This document shows, piece by piece, positions 8,143 to 17,137 of a stretch of DNA of 56,743 bases (within the stretch, counting starts at the first letter, position 1; every line of letters begins with the position of its first letter). Origin of the DNA: Aquabacterium parvum (GTDB taxonomy: Bacteria; Pseudomonadota; Gammaproteobacteria; Burkholderiales; Burkholderiaceae_C); the NCBI RefSeq assembly GCF_001447195.1, contig NZ_LFRI01000145.1:1-56743 (forward strand), in the 5' to 3' direction. The notes under the pieces were generated by a model, which saw only the letters and a program-made list of their open reading frames with translations, did no database searches and was not told where the DNA came from. A program made the position numbers and the translations under genes.

Positions 8143-9531
8143 TCATGCGATGACCCCCGCGCGTTGCTGCAGGCGCTGCACCACGCGGCGGGCGCGCGCC
8201 AGCCACCTCGGCATGTCGAAGCCGGGGATGGCGCCGTCGCGCACCACCTCGCGGCCGGCCACCCAGACCCGGCGCAGGTGCGCGCCGCCGCCCGCGGTGA
8301 CGGGGGCCGTGGCCAGCTCGTGGTGACCGGCATAGCGCGGCTGGTTCAGGTCGTAGAGCGCCAGGTCGGCCTGCAGCCCCACGGCGATGCGCCCCACCTG
8401 CGTCAGGCCCAGTGCGCGCGCGCCGCCATCGGTGGCCCAGTGGATCAGCTGCTCGGCGGGTTGGGCGTGGGCGCCCTTGGCGGCGCGGTGGATGAGCCAG
8501 GCGGCGTGCAGCTCGCTGACCATGTCGGCGGCTTCGTTGGAGGCGGCGCCATCGACCCCCATTGAAATCACGGCGCCAGCCTCGTGCAGCGCCTGCACCG
8601 GCGCCACGCCGCTGCCCAGCCGGCCGTTGCTCTGCGGGCAGTGGGCGATGGCGGTGCGCGTTTCGCCGCACAGCGCGACCTCGCTGGCGTCGAGGTGCAC
8701 CATGTGGGCGTAGGACACGTCGGGTCCGATCCATTCCTGCTCGGCGCACCAGTGCACGGGGCGCATGCCCCATTTCTCGGCGGCGAAGCGCACGTAGTCC
8801 TGCGTTTCAGACAGGTGCGAGTGCAGGCCCAGGCCCCATTGGCGAGCGGCGCGGGCGAGTTCGCGCAGCTCGTCGGGCGTGGTCGAATAAAACGGCGTGG
8901 TCGGCGCCACCACCACCTTGCGCATCGCGTCGCCACCGCCTTGGTGAAAGCGCGTTGCGGTGTCTTGCAGCGAGCGCAGCATCTCGTCGAGCGACTCGTG
9001 CGGCATCGGTGGGGGCTCGTCTGTGGCGAAGTTGCGCGTGCGCGTGGCCCCGCCGCGCAGCAGCACGAAGCGCGCGCCCAGCGACTCGGCCGCACCGAAC
9101 AGCACCGCTGCCGGGTCGTGGTCCACGCCCTGGCCGAACAGGTAGTGGTGGTCGGCCACGGTGGTGCAGCCCGACAGCAGCAGCTCCGCGATCCCCAGGG
9201 TGGCCGCCACCGTCAGCGCTTCTTCGTCGATGAAGGGGCCGTAGCGATAAGGCACGGCTTCGAGCCAGGGCATGAGCGGCACGCCCTGGCCGGCGCCCAC
9301 GTTCTTGAGCACCGTCTGAAAAAGGTGGTGATGGGTGTTGACCCAGCCCGGGTAGAGCACCGCGTGGCGCGCATCGACCACGGTCTCGCCAGGCTCTGGC
9401 GTGAGTTGGCCGATGTCGGTGATCACGCCATCGCGCACGCGCACGTCGGTGCCTTGTGCGGCGGTGCGAACGGCATCGACCGCGTCGCCGGTGTGCAGGG
9501 CCTCGGCGCCCTGGATGAGGAAGCTGCGCAT
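8143..9531 (-). CDS. 8-oxoguanine deaminase-like amidohydrolase
   Basis: A 462-residue metal-dependent TIM-barrel amidohydrolase. The HxH metal ligands are His67/His69 in VNTHHHLFQT, followed by the GCTTVADHHYLF motif, HSHLSET, HMVHLD and the catalytic-Asp motif GVDGAASNE. The overall sequence resembles 8-oxoguanine deaminase, which converts 8-oxoguanine to uric acid and ammonia; a related role in guanine or triazine deamination remains possible. The start at ATG 9531 is five bases after the permease stop, so it is translationally close to the ABC transporter genes. The context (purine-sensing riboswitch, NMT1-type importer) supports a purine substrate. Confidence 0.88.
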   Translation of the reverse strand: MRSFLIQGAEALHTGDAVDAVRTAAQGTDVRVRDGVITDIGQLTPEPGETVVDARHAVLYPGWVNTHHHLFQTVLKNVGAGQGVPLMPWLEAVPYRYGPFIDEEALTVAATLGIAELLLSGCTTVADHHYLFGQGVDHDPAAVLFGAAESLGARFVLLRGGATRTRNFATDEPPPMPHESLDEMLRSLQDTATRFHQGGGDAMRKVVVAPTTPFYSTTPDELRELARAARQWGLGLHSHLSETQDYVRFAAEKWGMRPVHWCAEQEWIGPDVSYAHMVHLDASEVALCGETRTAIAHCPQSNGRLGSGVAPVQALHEAGAVISMGVDGAASNEAADMVSELHAAWLIHRAAKGAHAQPAEQLIHWATDGGARALGLTQVGRIAVGLQADLALYDLNQPRYAGHHELATAPVTAGGGAHLRRVWVAGREVVRDGAIPGFDMPRWLARARRVVQRLQQRAGVIA

Positions 9532-9536
9532 GGTTT

Positions 9537-10508
9537 TCAGCGCTCCTGCGTCTGGGCGCTGTCGTGCCAGCTTCTGAGCACCAAGTTGCTGAGCGCCAGC
9601 ATGGCCCAGAACAGCACCACGCCGGTCAGGCTGATGAGTGCCAGCGCCGCGAACAGGCGTGGGATGTTGAGCTGGTAGCCCGCCTGCAGGATCTGGTAGG
9701 CCAGGCCTGCGCCTTGCCCGCCCGTGCCGGCCACGAATTCGGCCACCACCGCGCCCACCAGCGACAGCCCGCACGAGATGCGCAGCCCCGCGAACCAGTA
9801 GGGCAGCGCGCTGGGGATCTGCAGCCGCACCAGCGTCTGCCAGCGCGTGGCGCCCTGCATGCGGAAGAAGGCGGCCAGACCGGGCGAGACGCTGCGCAGG
9901 CCCATCGTCGTGTTGGCGATGATGGGGAACAGCGCGATCAGCACCGCGCACACGATGAGCGCGGCCGTGGGGTTCTTCACCCAGATGATGATCAGCGGGG
10001 CGATGGCGGCGATGGGCGTGACCTGCAGCAACACCGCGTACGGGAAGAAGCTGAGTTCGACCCAGCGGCTTTGCACGAAGGCGAACGCGATCAGCGTGCC
10101 CACCAAGGTGGCCACCAGGAAGGCACCTGCCGTGATGCTCAGGGTGGTCCACAGCGAGCCCATGAGCATGCCGAAGTCCTCGTGCAGGGCCTGGCCCACG
10201 CGCAGCGGGCCGGGCACCAGGAACTCGGGCACCTCGAAGGCCCGCACCAGGCCTTCCCACAACACGAGCAGCATCATGCCGACGGCTGCGGGCACGGCCA
10301 CGCGAAGGAAGCGCTCGGACTGGGCCCAAGGTTGGGCCTTGCGGGTGCGGGCGCCCTTTGCGGCCAGGCGATGCCCGGCATCGGTGCGCATCGTGGCGGT
10401 GCCGCCTTGTTCGGTTGCGGTCATGGCGCGTGTGTGATCTGGCGGTGAAGCCGGTGCATGGGTGGACGTGGCCGGGGGCGACACCGAAACACCGAGGGAC
10501 GTGGACAT
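9537..10508 (-). CDS. ABC transporter permease (SsuC/TauC/NMT1-associated type)
   Basis: A 323-residue inner-membrane permease with six to seven predicted helices after a hydrophilic, Ala/Thr/Pro-rich N-terminus of about 70 residues. The EAA loop that contacts the ATPase is FRMQGATRWQTLVRLQIP (about 215-235). The start at ATG 10508 has AAGGAG at a proper distance. It moves the substrate delivered by the binding protein at 11367-12452, and is encoded 13 bases after the ATPase gene. The unusually long N-terminal tail is probably cytoplasmic; later starts (for example at the internal Met residues) are possible. Confidence 0.9.
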   Translation of the reverse strand: MSTSLGVSVSPPATSTHAPASPPDHTRAMTATEQGGTATMRTDAGHRLAAKGARTRKAQPWAQSERFLRVAVPAAVGMMLLVLWEGLVRAFEVPEFLVPGPLRVGQALHEDFGMLMGSLWTTLSITAGAFLVATLVGTLIAFAFVQSRWVELSFFPYAVLLQVTPIAAIAPLIIIWVKNPTAALIVCAVLIALFPIIANTTMGLRSVSPGLAAFFRMQGATRWQTLVRLQIPSALPYWFAGLRISCGLSLVGAVVAEFVAGTGGQGAGLAYQILQAGYQLNIPRLFAALALISLTGVVLFWAMLALSNLVLRSWHDSAQTQER

Positions 10509-10521
10509 GGTCGCGCTCCTT

Positions 10522-11349
10522 TCAGGCGGTCTCGAGCTGGTCGCTGCCGCTGACCAGGCTGGCTTGCAGCAGCAGGTCGGACAGCTCGCGGCAGGTGGCG
10601 GCGAAGTCGGGCGAGGCGCGGAACGCAGCGTCGCGCGGCATGGCCTGGTCCAGGCTCACCTCGTGGAACACGCGACCCGGCCTGGCGGCCATCACCACCA
10701 CGCGGCTGGACAGGAAGGCTGCTTCATAAACCGAGTGCGTCACGAACACCACCGACAGGCCCTTCTCGGCCCACAGCTGGCGCAGGTCCTCGTCGAGCTT
10801 GTTGCGGGTGATCTCGTCGAGCGCGCCGAAGGGCTCGTCCATCAGCAGCAGGTCGGGCTCGGTGACGAGCGCCCGCGCAATCGACACGCGCATCTGCATG
10901 CCGCCCGACAGTTCACGTGGCTTGTGGCGGGCGTAACGGCTCAGGCCCACCTTGGCCAGGGCCTGGCCCACGCGCACCTCGGCTTCGTCCTTGGGCACCT
11001 TCTGCAGGTCCAGCGGCAGGCGCACATTGGCCTCCACGCTAGACCAGGGCATCAGCGTGGCCTCCTGGAAGACAAATGCCAGGCGCCGGCCTGCCGGGGC
11101 CTGCGCGCCTTGCAGCAGCGCGCTCTGGCGCCACCATTGCAGGCGCCCGTCGCTGGGCTCGATCAGCCCGGCCACGAGCTTGAGCAGCGTGCTCTTGCCG
11201 CAGCCAGACGGGCCGATGAGCGAGACGAACTCACCCGGCATCAAGGTGAAGTCGGTGGGGGCCAGGGCCTGGGTGCCGTTGCGGTAGGTCTTGCAGACCG
11301 ACAGCGCTTCGACCACCGGTGTGATGAAAGCGGGGTTGGGGGCCAGCAT
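10522..11349 (-). CDS. ABC transporter ATP-binding protein (NMT1-type purine importer)
   Basis: A 275-residue ATPase of the SsuB/TauB class. Walker A is GPSGCGKST, the signature is LSGGMQMR, Walker B is LLLMDEP, and the H-loop is FVTHS. I start at ATG 11349, preceded by GTGGAG. A TTG at 11370, overlapping the binding-protein stop by four bases, would add seven residues and cannot be excluded. It powers the importer formed with the downstream permease. Gene order (binding protein, ATPase, permease, deaminase, oxygenase) indicates one operon. Confidence 0.9.
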   Translation of the reverse strand: MLAPNPAFITPVVEALSVCKTYRNGTQALAPTDFTLMPGEFVSLIGPSGCGKSTLLKLVAGLIEPSDGRLQWWRQSALLQGAQAPAGRRLAFVFQEATLMPWSSVEANVRLPLDLQKVPKDEAEVRVGQALAKVGLSRYARHKPRELSGGMQMRVSIARALVTEPDLLLMDEPFGALDEITRNKLDEDLRQLWAEKGLSVVFVTHSVYEAAFLSSRVVVMAARPGRVFHEVSLDQAMPRDAAFRASPDFAATCRELSDLLLQASLVSGSDQLETA

Positions 11350-11366
11350 GGTGCGCTCCACGGGGT

Positions 11367-12452
11367 TCAAGGCATGACCTTGATCTGCTTGACGATGTCC
11401 AGCGTGAAAGCCTTCTGCCAGGGCGCGTCGGCCTTGAGCAGCTCTTCCTTGACCATGTAGTCGCGCGTGGCCTTCCAGCGTGCTTCGGTCATGGTGCCCA
11501 CGCCTTGTGTGGCGGCGTCACCGCTGCCCAGCACTTGCAGCGCCTTCATCTGCTGGATGCCGAAGGCGATCTGCTCGTCGCTCATGTTCGGGTTGTCCTG
11601 CTTGATGAGCGCGTTGCCCGACGCGGGGTTCTTCAGGTAGCTGACCCAGCCCTTCATCGAGGCCTCGACGAAGCGCTTGACCACGTCCGGCTTGGCCTTG
11701 AGCAGGGTCTGCGTGGTGACGATGCTGGTGCCATACGGCGGGTAGCCGTCGTCGGCGAACAGGAAGAACTTGTGCGGCACGCCCTTCTTCATGGCCTGGA
11801 AGGGCTCGGACGACGGGTAGGCCTGCTGCGCGACGTTGGTGTCGGCGAAGAAGGGCTGCAGGTTGAAGGTGTAGGGGCGGGTCTGCTCGTCCTTGAAGTC
11901 GTACTTCGACTTCAGCCACGGCCACCAGCTGGTGCGGTTGTTGCCGGCCACGAGGATGGTTCGGGTCTTGAGATCGGCCAGCGACTTGACGTCGCCATGC
12001 GTGAGCATGCCTTGCAGGTCCTTCTGGAAGCTCGCGGCCACGGTGACCACGGGCAGGCCCTTCTCGACGCCTGAGAGCACCTGGAAGTCGTAGCCGATGA
12101 TGAGGTCGGCCTGGCCTGCACTGAGCAGCTGCATGCCGTTGACCTGCGGGCCGCCCATCTTGATGGTCACGTCCAGGCCTGCTTGTTTGTACAAGCCCGT
12201 GGCCACCGCCTGGTAGAAGCCACCGTGCTCGGCCTGGGCGTACCAGCTGGTCAGGAAGGTGAGCTTTTCTTGCGCGTGAGCGGGGCGGTGCAGGGCCGAG
12301 GCCAGCAGGGCCAGGCCGCCCAGCGCGAGCGCATGCAGGTGGCGACGCGATGGGCGCAGCGTCACGAGTGAGCTGCATGCAGATGCAGACGCAGACAGCG
12401 ATGGGGAGACAGAGAAGCTGAAAGAAGGAAGCTGACGAAGCCGGTTGAACAT
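11367..12452 (-). CDS. NMT1/THI5-like ABC transporter substrate-binding protein
   Basis: A 361-residue periplasmic binding protein starting at ATG 12452. The N-terminus is unusually long and Ser-rich (about 35 residues) before a hydrophobic signal segment (ALALGGLALLASALHRPAHAQ). The mature part opens with KLTFLTSWYAQAEHGGFYQA, typical of the NMT1/THI5 family, whose best-known members bind the thiamine precursor HMP and other nitrogen heterocycles. Here an upstream xanthine/urate riboswitch and a downstream 8-oxoguanine deaminase point to a purine ligand. First gene of the five-gene operon. Confidence 0.9.
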   Translation of the reverse strand: MFNRLRQLPSFSFSVSPSLSASASACSSLVTLRPSRRHLHALALGGLALLASALHRPAHAQEKLTFLTSWYAQAEHGGFYQAVATGLYKQAGLDVTIKMGGPQVNGMQLLSAGQADLIIGYDFQVLSGVEKGLPVVTVAASFQKDLQGMLTHGDVKSLADLKTRTILVAGNNRTSWWPWLKSKYDFKDEQTRPYTFNLQPFFADTNVAQQAYPSSEPFQAMKKGVPHKFFLFADDGYPPYGTSIVTTQTLLKAKPDVVKRFVEASMKGWVSYLKNPASGNALIKQDNPNMSDEQIAFGIQQMKALQVLGSGDAATQGVGTMTEARWKATRDYMVKEELLKADAPWQKAFTLDIVKQIKVMP

Positions 12453-12576
12453 GGCAGACCTCTGGCCGGTAGGGTGGGGTGAACCTCCGGTGGCCTGCGG
12501 GGCCGATGCGTCAGGGGAGAAGCTTGTGAGGCTTCGCGGCACCCGACGCACAGCCGCCCCGTGGGCCACCGTCGTC

Positions 12577-12640
12577 GGGAGCAATTTCCTGTTGATGCCA
12601 GCAGGCTTGCTGTGCACCAGACTGAACGCTTCTACTCCGT
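12577..12640 (-). promoter_or_regulatory. Xanthine/urate riboswitch (NMT1 motif) upstream of the ABC transporter operon
   Basis: On the minus strand the closing stem is GGAG (12635-12638) with CTCC (12578-12581). It encloses the conserved TAGAAGCGTTCAG on the 5' side and GGAAATTGC on the 3' side, with a variable central hairpin between. These strings match what I remember of the xanthine riboswitch class, which binds xanthine and uric acid and often sits before NMT1-type transporter genes. The distance to the ATG at 12452 is about 125 bases, longer than usual, so control may involve more of the leader than the ribosome site. Confidence 0.85.
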
Positions 12641-12734
12641 CAGTTTGATCTAAGGCAAACGGCGTGCCTGCTTGCATGCGCCGTTGTGGTGCGCGGTCGC
12701 AGCGGTGCCGGGCCAGAACGGGCAAGAACGGGCT

Positions 12735-12765
12735 AAAAAAGAAAGGGCGACGCATCGCGTCACCC
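12735..12765 (-). terminator. Rho-independent terminator of the PEP-CTERM gene
   Basis: On the minus strand, GGGTGACGC (12757-12765) pairs with GCGTCGCCC (12745-12753) over nine positions with one G-U pair and a three-base loop, followed by a T-rich tail TTTCTTTTTT. It ends transcription of the gene at 12817-13479 before it can enter the transporter leader. Confidence 0.8.
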
Positions 12766-12816
12766 TCGGGTGCGCTGCCCTCGGCGGTGGCCGGGGCAGC
12801 AGGTCGTTCTGTGGCT

Positions 12817-13479
12817 TCAGCCGTGGCGACGACGCAGGCCAGCCACCAGGCCCAACGCAGCCAGGCCTGCCAACAAGCTGGCCACCGACGAGGCTTCCGG
12901 CACCGCAGAGGTCAGCTTGAACGACAGGTTGTCGGCGTAGCCGTCGTTGTCGCCGCCCCCCAGGCGTTCCATCGACAGCGAAAACATCAGGCTGGTCGTG
13001 CCCGTGGGCAGCAGGCCTGAAGCCTGGCGCAGCACCAGGCCGGTCTGGTTGCCACGATCGGCGGGGCCGACAGGGCCGATCGCTGCGTGACCGATCTCGC
13101 TGCTGCTGGCGTCCAGGAAGGACACGTACAGCAGGGCGTTGTCTTCCTGGGCCAGCCAGCCACCCAGCCAGCCGCTGAGGTCATAGCTCAGCGATTGACC
13201 GGCCAGCGCGCCCAGGTCGAGCCACTGGTAAGCGGCGGCGCGCGCGCCGGTGCCGGTGAACATGCCCAGGCCGCGGTCCACCGGGCCGGGCTCGGTGGGC
13301 TTGACCCAGTTGTTGCCGTAGGCCACCGACTGGATGGGGCTGTAGCCGTCGAAGACCGTCCAGCCGGTGATGCCGGCTTCGGCGTCACCGTTGACGATGA
13401 GGTTCTGCCCAAGAACAGCCTGGGCTTGCGCGCCCAGCGTGAAGGACAGGAGCGCCAGGGCGCATGCGTGTTTGATCAT
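12817..13479 (-). CDS. PEP-CTERM sorting-domain protein
   Basis: A 220-residue exported protein. The signal peptide covers about residues 1-20 (ALALLSFTLGAQAQA). The mature part begins NLIVNGDAEAGITGW, the opening of a carbohydrate-binding-like beta-sandwich seen in many PEP-CTERM proteins. The C-terminus is a classic sorting tag: VPEAS, a hydrophobic helix, then RRRHG. Exosortase (EpsH/XrtA) would cleave it; that gene is not in the window. The start at ATG 13479 has CTGGAG upstream. It lies 22 bases downstream of the phospholipase stop on the same strand, so the two may be co-transcribed. Confidence 0.9.
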   Translation of the reverse strand: MIKHACALALLSFTLGAQAQAVLGQNLIVNGDAEAGITGWTVFDGYSPIQSVAYGNNWVKPTEPGPVDRGLGMFTGTGARAAAYQWLDLGALAGQSLSYDLSGWLGGWLAQEDNALLYVSFLDASSSEIGHAAIGPVGPADRGNQTGLVLRQASGLLPTGTTSLMFSLSMERLGGGDNDGYADNLSFKLTSAVPEASSVASLLAGLAALGLVAGLRRRHG

Positions 13480-13501
13480 GTGTACTCCAGGGTTCAAAAA
13501 A

Positions 13502-15691
13502 TCAGATGCGGAACTGGTCGAGCACGGCGGTGCCGCCCATCGCGGGGTCGCTCACCGAGGGCTCGCCGTTTTCGAGGTGGCCGGCCAGGCGTCGGCCAAA
13601 GCCCGTCAGCTCCTTGATACGCAGCACGTGGTCGTACCAGCGGTGATCGGGGGCGACTGGCACGCGCACGGTCTGCGTGGCGCCTGCGGGCACGGCCCAC
13701 AGGCGGGTGCTGTCGTCGCCATAGCGAAGTGCCTGCAGCGTGAACGTGGCGGTGCTGGTGCCGATGTTGCTCAGCGTCAGCACCAGCTCCAGGTTGACGC
13801 GGTCGGCTTCGACGCGCACCTCGGGGCGCGGCTGCACGGTGCCAGCGCGCGGCAGGGTGCCTGCGAAGTGGCGGTGCCAGCCGTTGGGGCCGAGCACCCA
13901 CAGGTCGTAGGCCGAACCGGCGGCCATCGCCCAGCTGCCATCGATGTGCTTGCCGGCCTCGACCGTGTAGCGGCGCGGGGCCTCTTGCAGCGACAGGCGG
14001 TTGTAGACGTGGAAGACCGCGCCGGCTTCGCCCGTGTTCTCGAAGCGAAGCGTCACGCCGGTGGTGCCGACGGTGGCTTGTGCCTGCAGGTCATAAGGCA
14101 GGGCGCGGGCCGGGCGCACGCCAGCGGCCTGCACCGGGGCGATCAGGCTGGTGGGCGTCGCGGGCGTCTTGGTGCTGGTCAGCAGGATGGAGCGCGCGCG
14201 CAGCGCGGCGGTGGCCGGCAGGTCCTGCACGAAGGCGCTGTCTTCGGGGTTGGCGAAGTCGAAGCAACTGGTGAGGTCACCGCTGACGGCGCGGCGCCAC
14301 GGCGTGATCAGCGGCTCTTCGACGCCAAAGCGCGACTCGATGAAGCGGATCACCGAGGTGTGGTCATGCACCTGCGAGTTGACCCAGCCGCCCTTGGTCC
14401 ACGGCGAGATCACGTACATCGGCACGCGCGGGCCCATGCCGTAGGCGCGGTGGTGGTAGCGGGCGTCCGAGCCGTTGAGGAAGTGGTGGTACTCGCCGGT
14501 GGTGTCCACGGTGGAAGCGCCCGCCAGCTTGGCCTTGGCCGGGTCGGCGTCGTACGTCAGGTACGAAGGCGCGGCCGGCGGCGGCATGTGGTCGAAGAAG
14601 CCGTCGTTCTCATCGAAGTTGATGAACAGCACGGTCTTGGCCCAGACCTCGGGGTTGGCCGTCAGGGCCTCGAGCACTCGGGCCGTGTAGTCGGCGCCCG
14701 ATGCGGGGCTGGAGGGGCCAGGGTGCTCGGAGCCTTCGGCCGTGGCCACGATCCAGCTCACCTGGGGCAGTTTGTTGGCCAGCACATCTGCCTTGAGCTG
14801 GTCGAGGTCACGCGTGCTGATGCCGCGATCGCGCAGCGCCTGCGAGTAGCCGGGGCGCTGGTACCAGGCGTTGCGGAACGGGCGGAAACCGGCCAGCGAG
14901 TTGTCGGTGAAGTTGTCCGCCATGTTCTGGTAGACCTGCCAGCTGATGCCGGCGGCTTGGAGGCGCTCGGGGTAGGTCGTCCAGGTGTAGTCGGTGGCGG
15001 GGTTCTCGTTGAACCAGTCGCGGCTGTTGTCGGTCGAGGGGCCTCCGGCGACGGACAGCGGGTCGTTGCCGCCGCTCCACAGGAACAGGCGGTTGGTGTT
15101 GGTGCCCGTCTGCGTGGCGCAGTGGTAGTGGTCGCACAGCGTGAAGGCGCGCGCCAGGGCGAACTGGAAGGGCAGGTCGGCTTCCTGGTAGTGGCCCAGC
15201 GAGTGCGGCTGCTTGGCAGCCGGCCAGTTGTTCATGCGGCCTTCGTCCCAGGCGGCTTGCGCGTCCGTCCAGCTGTGGGGTGTGCCGGCCACGCGCATGA
15301 CGCTGAAGTCCTGCTTCGTGTTGAGGTGAAAGGGCGCGATGGCGGTGCGCGTGCTGCCCCAACCGGGTCGGCCCGGCACAGCGGCGGCGCCACCGACGGG
15401 TTGCACGAACACGCTCTTGCGCGAGAAGGTGCCGGCGCGGTCCATCACGGGGATGGGGAAAGGATCCGCGAAGCCACGCACCCCGGCGAGCGTGCCGAAG
15501 TAGTGGTCGAAGGAGCGGTTCTCCTGCGTCAGCACGACGATGTGCTCGACGTCTTGCAGGGTGCCGGTGCGGCGGTCTGCCTGGATGGCCAGGGCGCGCT
15601 GGATGACGGGCGGGAAGCTGGCGAGCGCGGCGCTGGCACCGGCGGCCTGACCCAGCGTCCGCAGGAAACTGCGACGGTCTTGATTGGACAT
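13502..15691 (-). CDS. plcN: Phosphocholine-specific (non-hemolytic) phospholipase C
   Basis: A 729-residue enzyme of the phosphoesterase family. A Tat signal is visible at residues 6-15 (RRSFLRTLG), so it is exported folded. The catalytic-domain opening VVLTQENRSFDHYFGTLAG is the family signature, and later motifs include NFDENDGFFDH and PRVPMYVISPWTKGG. The C-terminal 200 residues form two repeats of the DUF756 beta domain common to these enzymes. It would cleave phosphatidylcholine or sphingomyelin to release phosphocholine, which serves as a phosphate or choline source. The start at ATG 15691 places the Tat motif correctly. No Pho-type box was recognised upstream. Confidence 0.92.
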   Translation of the reverse strand: MSNQDRRSFLRTLGQAAGASAALASFPPVIQRALAIQADRRTGTLQDVEHIVVLTQENRSFDHYFGTLAGVRGFADPFPIPVMDRAGTFSRKSVFVQPVGGAAAVPGRPGWGSTRTAIAPFHLNTKQDFSVMRVAGTPHSWTDAQAAWDEGRMNNWPAAKQPHSLGHYQEADLPFQFALARAFTLCDHYHCATQTGTNTNRLFLWSGGNDPLSVAGGPSTDNSRDWFNENPATDYTWTTYPERLQAAGISWQVYQNMADNFTDNSLAGFRPFRNAWYQRPGYSQALRDRGISTRDLDQLKADVLANKLPQVSWIVATAEGSEHPGPSSPASGADYTARVLEALTANPEVWAKTVLFINFDENDGFFDHMPPPAAPSYLTYDADPAKAKLAGASTVDTTGEYHHFLNGSDARYHHRAYGMGPRVPMYVISPWTKGGWVNSQVHDHTSVIRFIESRFGVEEPLITPWRRAVSGDLTSCFDFANPEDSAFVQDLPATAALRARSILLTSTKTPATPTSLIAPVQAAGVRPARALPYDLQAQATVGTTGVTLRFENTGEAGAVFHVYNRLSLQEAPRRYTVEAGKHIDGSWAMAAGSAYDLWVLGPNGWHRHFAGTLPRAGTVQPRPEVRVEADRVNLELVLTLSNIGTSTATFTLQALRYGDDSTRLWAVPAGATQTVRVPVAPDHRWYDHVLRIKELTGFGRRLAGHLENGEPSVSDPAMGGTAVLDQFRI

Positions 15692-15884
15692 GGTTGCTCT
15701 CGGAATGAGGTGGACGGTGGGGCGCGCCGGAGAGCGACTGTAGGGACGCGAGGTGTCAGCTGCTTGGCCAGGGTGTGTGCCCATCAGCAGGGGCACAAAG
15801 CGGACACCCTTCACAGGTAAAATGAGCACCCGCTGCGGGTTGATCGCCCATGGCTTCTGAACGCAACATCCACAGGGAGAAAAC

Positions 15885-17072
15885 ATGATCAAGCGCACGC
15901 TTGCCGCGGTCGCGGCCGCTTTGTGCCTGGGCGCAGCCCAAGCCGCAACCGAATGGACCCAATACCAAGGCAATGCCTCGCACACGGGTTCGCTGGACAT
16001 CACGGTGGACACCACGTTCACCAAGTCCTGGAGCCTGAACATTGGCGCCGTCAACCCGGTGGCTGCCGTCAACGGCATGGTTTACGCTTCGACGCAAGGG
16101 TACTTCTCGGGCCAGAAGCTGCTGGCGCTCGACGCGGCGACGGGCCAGCAGGTCTGGAGCAAGGACTTCGGCGGGGTGTACTCGGTCAACCCGCCCAGCT
16201 ACGCGGGTGGCAAGGTGTACCTGCAGACCGGCAATCACAGCGGTGACTCCTGGTTCCGTGGCTACGACGCACTGACCGGTCAACTGGTGGCCAAGGCGCC
16301 CTTCTCGGCGCAGTGGGAACGTTACCAGGCGCCCACCATCGTCGATGACGTGGCCTACGTGAATGGGGGCAGCTACGGTGGCGCCTACGCCTTTGACCTC
16401 AAGACCGGCGAGCAAAAGTGGTTCACCGGCCTGCCGCAGTACGACGGGTGGACGCCAGCCGTCGATGACACCCGCGTGGTGGCTCACATGGCTGGATCGC
16501 TGTACGTCATGGACCGCGAAACCGGCACCATCCAGCAAACCATCAAGGACTCCAGCTACAGCTGGTCGGGCTACACGGCTTCGCCTTCGCCCATCCTGGT
16601 GGGTGACATGGCCTACGTGGTGTCTTCGGGCTACCTGCGCCAGTTCGACCTGAGCGCGGGCGTGCAGACCTGGGCCTTGAACGGTGTCGTGGGACAGGCG
16701 GCCATCGACGGCGACGAGATCTTTGCCTTGCGCAACGGCACGCTGTCGTCGATCAATGCCGCGACGGGTGTGACCAACTGGATGTGGGAAGACCCCATGA
16801 CCTCGCAGTTCGGCAACGAAGTGCTCGTGACCGACAACCTGGTTTTTGTCAGCGGCAGTTCCGGCAAGAGCTTCGCCATCGATCGGAAAACCCGTGACGT
16901 CGTCGCCACATTCTCGGAGTCGGGGCGCTTCTCGTTTGGCAACGACACCCTCTACATCGCTGGCAGCCATGGCCTGAGCGCTTACAGCGTGGCCGTGGTG
17001 CCCGAGCCGGGCACCGTCATGCTGATGTTGGGCGGCTTGATGGTCTGTGGCGTCGCGTTGCGCCGTCGCTGA
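15885..17072 (+). CDS. PQQ-like beta-propeller protein with PEP-CTERM tag
   Basis: A 395-residue exported protein, ATG 15885 with GGGAGA ahead. A signal peptide (residues 1-20, AVAAALCLGAAQA) is followed by repeated blades of the PQQ type, each with a Gly-x-x-Ala/Trp-x-x pattern (LLALDAATGQQVW, YVMDRETGTIQQT, AFDLKTGEQKW). Such repeats bind no cofactor by themselves and mostly serve as scaffolds. The C-terminus VPEPG, a hydrophobic stretch, and LRRR is a complete sorting tag. It is divergent from the phospholipase gene. Function unknown beyond a surface or secreted role. Confidence 0.88.
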   Translation: MIKRTLAAVAAALCLGAAQAATEWTQYQGNASHTGSLDITVDTTFTKSWSLNIGAVNPVAAVNGMVYASTQGYFSGQKLLALDAATGQQVWSKDFGGVYSVNPPSYAGGKVYLQTGNHSGDSWFRGYDALTGQLVAKAPFSAQWERYQAPTIVDDVAYVNGGSYGGAYAFDLKTGEQKWFTGLPQYDGWTPAVDDTRVVAHMAGSLYVMDRETGTIQQTIKDSSYSWSGYTASPSPILVGDMAYVVSSGYLRQFDLSAGVQTWALNGVVGQAAIDGDEIFALRNGTLSSINAATGVTNWMWEDPMTSQFGNEVLVTDNLVFVSGSSGKSFAIDRKTRDVVATFSESGRFSFGNDTLYIAGSHGLSAYSVAVVPEPGTVMLMLGGLMVCGVALRRR

Positions 17073-17137
17073 GGTTCGGTTTCGTTCGCTTGCAAGCCTG
17101 AGTGGATGGCGGTGCACCGCGCCGCTATCCTTTGGGC

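Noticed and set aside
13367..15820. 817-codon open frame opposite the phospholipase gene
   Set aside because: Low-complexity product; the opposite strand encodes a complete enzyme with Tat signal and catalytic motifs.
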